A stretch of DNA of 64,000 bases. Source: Bacillus timonensis. Its GTDB lineage: Bacteria; Bacillota; Bacilli; Bacillales; Bacillaceae_L. The stretch is taken from positions 37,533-101,532 of the forward strand of contig NZ_SLUB01000011.1 in NCBI RefSeq assembly GCF_004799755.1, given 5' to 3'. This document shows positions 57,188 to 64,000 of the stretch, one piece after another (position 1 is the stretch's first letter; each line of letters starts with the position of its first letter). The notes under the pieces are model-generated. The model was not told the DNA's origin, ran no database searches, and was given only the letters and a program-made list of their open reading frames with translations. Position numbers and translations under genes: made by a program.

Positions 57188-57361
57188 TCTTTATACCTCG
57201 TTATTTCTTTTTTCACTAGGTATAATTCGACAAGATTCCCAGTAATTCCTTTATTTAGGAACAATAATCCACCTGAATCTTATTTTTTTGTATTGTTGAT
57301 TATTTAAGCTTATAAAGATATGCCTATTATATTATGGAAATATGTTGTTTATATTTTTATG

Positions 57362-57393
57362 AAATCCAGACTTAAGCTATTTAGTCTGGATTT
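57362..57393 (-). terminator. Terminator of tniQ
   Basis: Perfect 11-bp stem AAATCCAGACT (57362-57372) / AGTCTGGATTT (57383-57393), 67 bases beyond the tniQ stop. The cargo operon therefore needs its own promoter in 57188-57361. Confidence 0.7.
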
Positions 57394-57460
57394 CTTCGTG
57401 AAATAAAAAATATTTTTCTTTAATTAGTTTTGTTTATTTTAAAACATTTTAGTTAAAGAG

Positions 57461-59362
57461 CTAGAGCAGTTCTTCTGCTACCTTTTTAGCATATTGGTAT
57501 TTTTCACCGGTACAACCTGCTTTATTTAGTATCCTACTTATAAATAATGGTTCTCCGGCAGAAATTAATTCATCAATAGCCCTGCTTATTTTACGCTTAT
57601 AAAATTTTTCACTTGATTCAATAACCGAATTTATATAATTCCTTGTACAAGGATATCTTTCAAGGTCAGCTTTAATAAAACCGGGTTCTCTTATCTTTTC
57701 CATAATAAATGTTTTGCTAATTTTTTTTGGCCGACTCAATTCATATTGGCTCCAGTTCTCGATGATTATCTTAACTATTTGTAATAATTTTTGATCCCTT
57801 TTCTCTTCTTCAGAATCAATCGGGCTTCTCCCTTTATATTTCTGCCGTTTAGGTAAATGCTCGCTCAGCCAAACTTTATCATATTTGTTTAACCACCGGT
57901 ATATAGAAAGGTTTTCCCTAATTAAGTCATTTCTTTTTTTATTTAGATTTTGCTTTAAAATTTCTAACCACTGTTGTCTTTTGTCTTGGATATTTTCTAA
58001 AGTACCTCCCCTTTTTGGTGTATCGTTTAATTTTTTTGCATCTAGCTCAGCTTTTTCAATTAATCTCCCACTCCAACAGTGATTTAATTTTAATAGAACA
58101 GCGTAACGTGTAATCGTATCGGGAGTTACCTGAAGCTTTTTAGCAATCTCTGTCCTGCTATCACCTTTTTCAACTAATTTTTTTAGTTCTTCTTTCCAAA
58201 CATAACCAAAGTCCATTTTCCTAGAAATTTTATATTTGTCTAATGTGCTCGAATCTGGTCCTACCCTTGTATATATAAATCCGCAACTACACTGGAACTT
58301 TCCTATTAAATTCTTAGTCTTTTTACATTTACTAATAGTAATAGTTTCTATTACGTCCTGCATATATAATTTATGGGCTGGATTAAGGCAGGGCCAAGGC
58401 CCCGTACCAAAGGGGTCATCTTCTTTGTCAACTGTCAAATTTATTAAAAAGAAATCAGCTAGGTTTCTGCATAAAACCATAATAGCCAAAATATGTTGCA
58501 TTGGATGGGTTATTTGGTTACCAGTTCTAACAATTTTACTAACCCAACAATGCTCTTTAGTAAAATCAGTAGCCACGTTTAGCATCTCTAATACTTCAGG
58601 GTGGTAGAATTGCCTAAAGGCATTCTTCCATTTATCTTGATTGACTACTCCTTTACGAATATTAAATTTATTTTTCTCTAAAAAATAACTATATTTTTCT
58701 CTAAAATTACTATTTATATCTATTTCAAACTGGTTTAATAACCAATTTGCTTGTACGGCATATTCATATAATTGTTCTATTATTTCTTGGTTATAATCTC
58801 TCCCTAAAGTATTATCAAAAATATCTTCACCCGGCAAAATAAATTGATATTGGATAGAACTTTCAATTTGTTTAAGTGAAGTTAAAAGAGGAATCCTATG
58901 AATGGGACAGACATACACCCCTGGCAGCTGGTGAACTCTATGCCAATAGGTCTCGCCATATCGATCAATATCCTCTTGCATACATAGGTTACAATGCGTG
59001 AGAGGTTTAGTTGCTTTAATGCTACTGCCAATTAATCCATAATCTGAATATATATTTTGGCCTTCGCCATCAATAATATTTTGTCTATTTGCAGACTTTT
59101 TTTCATTTGATAAAAAAGATGAGAAAAACGGAAACAAAGTATGTTTATCAATTATATAATCTGCTGTTAGTGTTGTAATTTGTATATTCTGCACCAGAGC
59201 GTTAATATTTGAAGGAAGATACCAATTAGTTCTTGTTTTTTTGCCGAATAGATCAAGGATTGTATGTTTATAGCTCAAATTACCTGAATACAAATGGTAT
59301 CTAGCTATAATGCTATATAAAGTTTCATCCGGATAAGGAGAAGGAAAGAAGGGAATCATCAT
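57461..59362 (-). CDS. tnsD: TniQ/TnsD-type target-selection protein
   Basis: 633 residues, the long TnsD form. It opens with PFFPSPYPDETLYSIIARYH, the TniQ start motif. A first zinc site is CNLCMQ...YVCPIH (C124, C127, C152, H155), a second is built around PWPCLNPAH and FQCSCGF. A helix-turn-helix (SRTEIAKKLQVTPDTITRY) and further DNA-reading helices follow. TnsD binds a fixed chromosomal site and calls TnsC. Only one TniQ protein is present in the window and no TnsE is seen, so site-specific insertion is expected. Confidence 0.9.
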   Translation of the reverse strand: MMIPFFPSPYPDETLYSIIARYHLYSGNLSYKHTILDLFGKKTRTNWYLPSNINALVQNIQITTLTADYIIDKHTLFPFFSSFLSNEKKSANRQNIIDGEGQNIYSDYGLIGSSIKATKPLTHCNLCMQEDIDRYGETYWHRVHQLPGVYVCPIHRIPLLTSLKQIESSIQYQFILPGEDIFDNTLGRDYNQEIIEQLYEYAVQANWLLNQFEIDINSNFREKYSYFLEKNKFNIRKGVVNQDKWKNAFRQFYHPEVLEMLNVATDFTKEHCWVSKIVRTGNQITHPMQHILAIMVLCRNLADFFLINLTVDKEDDPFGTGPWPCLNPAHKLYMQDVIETITISKCKKTKNLIGKFQCSCGFIYTRVGPDSSTLDKYKISRKMDFGYVWKEELKKLVEKGDSRTEIAKKLQVTPDTITRYAVLLKLNHCWSGRLIEKAELDAKKLNDTPKRGGTLENIQDKRQQWLEILKQNLNKKRNDLIRENLSIYRWLNKYDKVWLSEHLPKRQKYKGRSPIDSEEEKRDQKLLQIVKIIIENWSQYELSRPKKISKTFIMEKIREPGFIKADLERYPCTRNYINSVIESSEKFYKRKISRAIDELISAGEPLFISRILNKAGCTGEKYQYAKKVAEELL

Positions 59363-59465
59363 TCCACCTCTTTCCTAAAAAAGAAAATATGTTTATTGAA
59401 TGCTACTGTTTTCTCATCCCTTAAAGATATGCCGCTGAACAATTCTTTTGGGTTAACAATACACA

Positions 59466-61106
59466 TTATATGGTTTCCCTTAGAAGAAACTCATTAATTG
59501 GGCTCTTAATGACACCATTTTGTAATAAGACCTCATAAGCTGACTGTTTTAATACCGAAGTTTGTTCTTTTAGGTATCTCAAGTCATCTTTTGCAAGGTC
59601 TTTACCTTTTTTTAGTTTCTTCTCCTTGTTATTTTCATTTCTAATAATTGCTTCTTCAGCGACTTTTACCGCTTCATTATACAGAAAGTCAAAATCATAA
59701 TTGTTTGGATTAAAATTATTTAATACTTTTTTTACAGCGTTAATAACGATTTTTTCATTCGTGATTTTTTCTAATAACTTAATTCTAATAGCTCTTGTAA
59801 GCTCTTCTACTTTTTCTTTATTAACTTGCTTTAAATAAGTCTTATAATTTTCCATCTCCCCGGCTTGGATAAGGTTATTAACAATACCTTCAAAATCAGG
59901 AGTACGAATATCATCGTATTTTTCAATCCTTTTTAGATCACCAGACTTTAATGCATCTAACATCGGCTTTACAATTTGGAGATCTTTTTCAACCACACTT
60001 TCAATTAATTCAATAGTAATTTCCTCAGAACCGTCTAATATTGCCTTAATCTGAGCCAGTGCAAAGATTTTAATCACAAAATCTAAAATACCTTGACTTT
60101 CTTCATATAATTTATTTTTAAACTCATCTGAAATCGGGACGTATTTTTTTGTCCATTGGTATTTCCACATTACTTCTATAAAATAGTCCCAAGCCTCATC
60201 TTTTTTCATCCTATCCCAAAACATATACCCTAAACCAGTTCCTCTTCTCGCCTTCCTAAGTTCTCCCCTTAAAACGGGAGCAGCTTTACTTGTCCCGATA
60301 AGAATTACCGGAACTCCTACTGAATTGATTAGATGGACAAAAAAATCAAGCATTTTTCTTGCACCGCCACCTTTAATAAAACTTAGATGTTGAATCTCAT
60401 CTATAACTAAAAGACCAACATTGTTAAGTCTAAATTGGTGACTAATGATTTGTATTAAGTAATCAATTGATCTGTTTCCGTGCCTAGCAAAATGATGTGT
60501 TCCAAGAAGTTTATCCAAATCCGAAAGAATTTGTAAACAAAGGCCTTTTATTGATCCATCAAATGGACACTCTAAATGCATCCAGGGAATTTGAGTTATT
60601 GCTAAAGGTTTTCCTTGATACACCTGATGTCTTATAACTTGTGGATATTTATTTAGGACTCTTTCTATACCAGTTGATTTGCCTGTACCGGATATACCAA
60701 TAATAGTGAATCCTTGTGTACTCTTGCTAGTATTAGTAGTGCTTACATAAATTTTCCCTTCCATTAATGCTCTATAACTATTATTCATAAAAACAATATT
60801 GTCTTTGGTAAGAGGATTCCTGTTTATGTAACCTTGCCTAATTACAGCTGAAATCTTTCGTTCCAATGCTGTATGGCTTTCTAATGGCATATAAAATTGG
60901 AAGAGTCGTGGAATAATTTGAATACGAATTTCCTCGTCAAACTCGATTTCATTCTCATCAAATTCTGGCATCACGGTTATTAGTTTCGCTGCTTCCATCA
61001 ATGAATGCACTGGTGGCAAGGCTTCAATTAAGGGGTTTTCCATATATTCTTTGATTTGTTGATCAATATATATAGCTTCAGCAAAACCTTTATTTTCATC
61101 TTCCAT
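59466..61106 (-). CDS. tnsC: TnsC-type AAA+ regulator
   Basis: 546 residues. Walker A GISGTGKST (137-145), Walker B LLVIDE (232-237) and the sensor stretch PVILIGTSKA. A helical C-terminal tail of about 150 residues follows, longer than in Tn7 itself and probably the TnsA/TnsB contact. It links TniQ-bound target DNA to the transposase. Its ATG overlaps the end of tnsB by eleven bases. Confidence 0.92.
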   Translation of the reverse strand: MEDENKGFAEAIYIDQQIKEYMENPLIEALPPVHSLMEAAKLITVMPEFDENEIEFDEEIRIQIIPRLFQFYMPLESHTALERKISAVIRQGYINRNPLTKDNIVFMNNSYRALMEGKIYVSTTNTSKSTQGFTIIGISGTGKSTGIERVLNKYPQVIRHQVYQGKPLAITQIPWMHLECPFDGSIKGLCLQILSDLDKLLGTHHFARHGNRSIDYLIQIISHQFRLNNVGLLVIDEIQHLSFIKGGGARKMLDFFVHLINSVGVPVILIGTSKAAPVLRGELRKARRGTGLGYMFWDRMKKDEAWDYFIEVMWKYQWTKKYVPISDEFKNKLYEESQGILDFVIKIFALAQIKAILDGSEEITIELIESVVEKDLQIVKPMLDALKSGDLKRIEKYDDIRTPDFEGIVNNLIQAGEMENYKTYLKQVNKEKVEELTRAIRIKLLEKITNEKIVINAVKKVLNNFNPNNYDFDFLYNEAVKVAEEAIIRNENNKEKKLKKGKDLAKDDLRYLKEQTSVLKQSAYEVLLQNGVIKSPINEFLLRETI

Positions 61107-63255
61107 TTATTTTTCTCTCCATTCCCATCTCTTTTTGCAGCTCCATTAACTTTAATAAATCCTTTGAAGCTTTTCCTTTAACTATTTCTTCATTTGTAGC
61201 CTGTTGCGTTATATCCTTTTTAATTTCTTCCTTAGCTTTATCTAATATAAATGCCTCTTGGGTTCTGATCTCATTTCTTTCATTTTTTCTGTTCTCATCT
61301 ATATTTTTCAATTTCTGTGAATCCGAAATTTTCTCGGCTTCTTTTGATCTTTCTTCAGCAGCTTCTTTTATACTTTCTATCTCATTTACATAATCTATTA
61401 CTTTTTCCGAACGCCTTTTAAGTTCTTCTTTTTCCTCAAGACGCTTTTGCATTTTTCTTATAAATACAAAATCATCGTATTGCAATTCCTCGTACTGCCT
61501 TAGATATCCAAGTAATTTGCAAACTTCATATGAACCATCTTTATTGAGAATATAAATATATTTAATACATCTAGGGTCATAAGCAACAGTAATTTTCCAA
61601 GAGCCTTTTAATGCAGCTTCTTGAAACCACTGTTCTTTAATTGCCCTTTCACAGCTATATTGCAACCCTCTTTCGAAATGAATTCCATATTCTGTTACAC
61701 TTACATTTTCCTTCCTTGGCAGTAATCGAAGTTTCACAAAATCTTCTTGGAAAAACTTTAATCGACCGGAATCATTTTTAATCCCCCAATTCCACAAATC
61801 CACTGGGTATAAAGGGACTTCATTTTTAAGCATTTCATCATCAGGTTTATAATTACTCAACCAATTGTAATTATTATGATGTATAATAGCGTTTATTAAT
61901 ATTTTTCTAAAATCGGTTAAGGTAAGAATTGCATCTAAGGCATAATTTCTTTCCCCTCTTAACTTTTCTTTAGTTACAGCACCGGGTACTAATGGTTTTA
62001 CCTTTAGATTCAATAATCTAAAATATTGTTCAACAATCCCTTTCCAATCTGCTCTGTATGGAGGTGTATTCTCCATCCTCACACCGAATGATTCTATTAA
62101 TTGTTCCACCTTTGGACCTTTTAATTCTCCTCTATCTGCGAGAAGTTTATCTGGAAAATGTTTAACTGGCCACATATCCTCTGTAATATCGATACCATAC
62201 TCTTTACAAAATTTCACCTTATCGCTTGCGGTATTTACCAGGGCCATTAATGCCCCTAAATAGGATGGTCCTTCTAGGCCTACATACATTCCCGCCACCA
62301 TTCTGCTATAGACATCCATTACAATGTAAACAACCGGTCTGCCAATAATCCAATTTGGATTCTTTTCGGAAACAAGATATACATCCGCCACAGTTGCATC
62401 TATTTGATATCTCCAACCAGGTCCACGACTTTTGGAATCAGATATATCTAGAACTGGTCTATCCTCCAATAAATGTCGAGTCCTTCCCTTCTTAGTAATA
62501 TTCCTCTTTTCTGGATCAACGTTTTGGTTATACCAATATCTAAATTGCTCAAGTGAAGGAGCGTCTTCTTTTATAATTGTTATTTTTCTACCGTTTTCAT
62601 ATCTCTCTCCTTGAGCAAAAAAATCCCTCTTTATTTGTTCAAAGCAGTCTTTCAAAGTTCTTTTATTTGAAGGTTTATACCTATTAATTCCTATTAAAAA
62701 GACTTGTTTGACCTCTTCGGTAACGTTCATACCGGGGTTATCCTTATATAATCTTGGTCTTCCTACTTTTTTCCCCCCTAGATTTTTTGTTTCCCCTCTA
62801 AGACCGCATCGGCTATAATCGGCTAATAGAGCATTTAAATGCATACCTCTTTGCCAATACAAACGTAGATATTGATAAATATATTTTTTCTTCGAAGTTT
62901 TTTTGCCAATCAAAGCTTTAATTAGTTTTCCTCTTTTATAATCAATATAAATATCGGGCTCAACTGAAGCCATACCCTTAATTAGTTCCCAGCGATTATT
63001 TCTTTTCTCTTTTTGATCAACTGAAAGTTCAGATTCAGTAAAGTAAATTCTATAAGGCTCATCGGTCATTATCTCCAACCTATCTTCCTTTAATAGTTCA
63101 GTCAGGGAAAGAATATTTCTCTTCATAGGCAATGCTTTTTTATCATTAATATCGATTGTAAAACAAAGGCTATAGTCAGAATCAATCCACAGAATTCTTT
63201 CTGTAACTTCCTTCTCTATGTTAATTTTTATTATTTGATTTTTAGCAAATATCAA
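61096..63255 (-). CDS. tnsB: TnsB-type DDE transposase
   Basis: About 719 residues. Two N-terminal helix-turn-helix regions bind the ends. The RNase H-like core shows, by the numbering from 63255, D286 (YQIDATVADVY), D374 (LLADRGE) and E409 (WKGIVEQYF). GAGGAGG lies eight bases before a TTG at 63255, the preferred start; an ATG at 63285 is the alternative. It overlaps the end of tnsA. The C-terminus is a Lys/Glu-rich coiled tail (residues 640-700) as in TnsB, which contacts TnsC. Confidence 0.9.
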   Translation of the reverse strand: MIFAKNQIIKINIEKEVTERILWIDSDYSLCFTIDINDKKALPMKRNILSLTELLKEDRLEIMTDEPYRIYFTESELSVDQKEKRNNRWELIKGMASVEPDIYIDYKRGKLIKALIGKKTSKKKYIYQYLRLYWQRGMHLNALLADYSRCGLRGETKNLGGKKVGRPRLYKDNPGMNVTEEVKQVFLIGINRYKPSNKRTLKDCFEQIKRDFFAQGERYENGRKITIIKEDAPSLEQFRYWYNQNVDPEKRNITKKGRTRHLLEDRPVLDISDSKSRGPGWRYQIDATVADVYLVSEKNPNWIIGRPVVYIVMDVYSRMVAGMYVGLEGPSYLGALMALVNTASDKVKFCKEYGIDITEDMWPVKHFPDKLLADRGELKGPKVEQLIESFGVRMENTPPYRADWKGIVEQYFRLLNLKVKPLVPGAVTKEKLRGERNYALDAILTLTDFRKILINAIIHHNNYNWLSNYKPDDEMLKNEVPLYPVDLWNWGIKNDSGRLKFFQEDFVKLRLLPRKENVSVTEYGIHFERGLQYSCERAIKEQWFQEAALKGSWKITVAYDPRCIKYIYILNKDGSYEVCKLLGYLRQYEELQYDDFVFIRKMQKRLEEKEELKRRSEKVIDYVNEIESIKEAAEERSKEAEKISDSQKLKNIDENRKNERNEIRTQEAFILDKAKEEIKKDITQQATNEEIVKGKASKDLLKLMELQKEMGMERKINGR

Positions 63256-63762
63256 AAGCGACTTCCTCCTCATTATTGATTTCATCTAAAATTATTACTT
63301 CCTTTACATACCTAGTTGTTTCAATGCGTTGAAGCATATCAGCTTTGATTTGTTTGGTAGCAATTGCGTGTCTAAATAAAGCTAATGCAGAGCCTTTAGG
63401 GAGATTAAAATCATAATCAAACTGATTAAAAACATCGAACAATCTTGCGTCGTATCTAAACAACATAAACCTTAGTTCATCAATCAACCTCATTGTTTCA
63501 TCCTTGCTAAATTCAAACGGAAGCTCCCTACAGGGATGAAACCAATCCATATTATAAGTGAAGTTACCATCATATTCTTTATCAGTGATAATACCCCATT
63601 CGATATTTTGGGATTTCCAAAACAACCTTTCTATTTCAAGCTTTTCAATTGTCCTTTTATCCTCTAAGTCTAAAGAGGGTTTAACGGACCGTGCCACGTA
63701 CTTTATCCCATCTTTTGACTTAACAGTTAACAAAAAATCAGTTGTCATTACTTCCGTATAAA
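63242..63762 (-). pseudogene. tnsA: tnsA cut by an IS21-family insertion
   Basis: The frame runs from the IS end at 63762 to the stop at 63242. It begins YTEVMTTDFLL, which aligns with the middle of Tn7 TnsA (NQVMSTDFLV), then shows VARSVKPSLDLEDKRTIEKLE. The Asp of TTDFL and the Lys of SVKP (Tn7 D114 and K132 positions) remain. The first roughly 100 residues, with the catalytic Glu (E63 of Tn7), are missing because the sequence changes to the IS end TGTCAACA at 63763. A Met at 63748 opens a 168-residue frame but is internal. The missing 5' part may lie beyond the window. Confidence 0.85.
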
Positions 63763-64000
63763 TGTCAACACAAATATGTACATTTTTGCTTGTTTAAGGA
63801 TGTACAAAATTACTCATTTTCTATCGTAAAATGATCCTTTAAGCGGTAGGAATCCCCCACCATTGTCACGACTGTCGCATGGTGTAAAATACGGTCTAGA
63901 ATGGCATTTGCCAGTTTAGGTTCCTGAAAGACTTCATCCCATGCTTTAAAATTTACATTTGTTGTTAAGATAGTACTTCGCTTTTCATATCGCATATCAA
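63763..64000 (+). mobile_element. IS21-family element, left end (continues past the window)
   Basis: Starts with TGTCAACACAAATATGTACA, typical IS21-family TG...CA end, with a second TGTACA repeat at 63793. It contains the 3' part of an istB gene on the minus strand. This copy differs from the IS21 element at 49140. Confidence 0.75.
63810..64000 (-). CDS. IstB-like ATPase, 3' part only
   Basis: About 63 codons open to the window edge. TILTTNVNFKAWDEVFQ and ANAILDRILHHATVV are the conserved IstB C-terminal motifs. It differs clearly from the IstB at 49654 (ILDRIVHDS), so it belongs to another IS21 subgroup. The 5' part is outside the window. Confidence 0.9.
   Translation of the reverse strand, partial: DMRYEKRSTILTTNVNFKAWDEVFQEPKLANAILDRILHHATVVTMVGDSYRLKDHFTIENE

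Larger units (their letters stand above)
57461..63762 (-). mobile_element. Tn7-like transposition module
   Basis: tnsA (broken), tnsB, tnsC and a long tniQ in the standard Tn7 order and coupling, followed by the ABC-3C-like operon as probable cargo. No Cas protein or CRISPR repeat is present, so it is not a CRISPR-associated transposon as seen here. Neither end of the element was located: the right end should lie beyond the IS21 element outside the window, and no convincing left end with TnsB-binding repeats was found. Confidence 0.85.

Noticed and set aside
63242..63748. tnsA as a complete 168-residue gene starting at 63748
   Set aside because: The frame and TnsA similarity extend upstream of this Met to the IS boundary, so the Met is internal and the gene is truncated.
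57461..63762. Possible CRISPR-associated Tn7-like transposon
   Set aside because: No cas gene, no repeat-spacer array and no Cascade- or Cas12k-like protein is present, and the TniQ protein is the long TnsD type that reads a fixed site.

Overview
The window is from a low-GC Gram-positive spore-former-type bacterium, most likely a Bacillaceae (Bacillus sensu lato). The grounds are strong AGGAGG ribosome sites, Bacillus-type regulators (MhqR/MarR, YodB-like HxlR, CstR, ArsR), Bacillus-style MhqD/MhqN/MhqO proteins, a BA3454-family small protein and a PurR-type PurBox pair at purA. The species cannot be named from the sequence alone. Almost everything is coded on the minus strand, so operons read from high to low coordinates.

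Region by region. 1-930: an AbrB-type antitoxin / PIN toxin pair. 1048-3299: MFS transporter and ROK regulator. 3456-5166: a DnaQ-like exonuclease and a DUF294 nucleotidyltransferase-like protein. 5262-18014: a nitrogen-assimilation cluster read gltB, gltD, dapL, dapF, glnA, asnB, amt, closed by a terminator. 18337-20587: AraC regulator and purA with a PurBox pair. 20724-23557: an ars operon (arsR, arsI, arsB, arsC) whose distal end abuts the 3' remnant of an acetyltransferase gene. 23754-27314: a quinone/electrophile-detoxification cluster (mhqR, two MhqO-like dioxygenases of which one is frameshifted, mhqD, doxX). 27400-28502: an unknown gene and a divergent YodB-like HxlR regulator. 28602-36088: a pentose-phosphate operon (BA3454-like, rpiA, zwf, tkt, gnd, fsa, pgi). 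36290-40019: a second detoxification operon (MarR, dioxygenase, luciferase-like, FMN reductase, nitroreductase). 40161-41402: diaminopropionate ammonia-lyase. 41612-46604: a CstR persulfide/sulfide regulon. 46958-47857: a double ferritin-like protein. 48260-48676: rifampin ADP-ribosyltransferase. 49140-52105: an IS21-family element. 52676-55519 and on to 57187: a restriction-type pair and a three-gene ABC-3C-like conflict system with a metallophosphoesterase. 57461-63762: a Tn7-like transposition module (tniQ/tnsD, tnsC, tnsB, remnant of tnsA). 63763-64000: the end of a second IS21-family element that has cut tnsA.

Two layers of shared operators tie the middle of the window together. Near-perfect 18-bp palindromes of the MhqR type (TATCTYGAATTCRAGATA-like) lie upstream of mhqR, of the first dioxygenase, of the second MarR gene and of the BA3454/pentose-phosphate operon. 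A second palindrome, GTTACTTTATGTAAC, is identical over 20 bases upstream of the unknown 164-residue gene and upstream of the BA3454/pentose-phosphate operon. The inference is that NADPH supply through the oxidative pentose-phosphate route is wired to quinone/electrophile sensing. A third operator family, ATACCC-N4-GGGTAT, occurs at least five times across the sulfide regulon and is the expected CstR target.

The right third is accessory DNA. The Tn7-like module has intact catalytic residues in TnsB and intact ATPase motifs in TnsC, but TnsA lacks its N-terminal half because an IS21-family element sits in it. The ABC-3C-like system (metallophosphoesterase, 85-residue middle protein, coiled-coil DUF2326-type ATPase) lies directly downstream of tniQ and is the best candidate for an incompletely described defence system. 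No CRISPR array, cas gene, rRNA or tRNA was seen.
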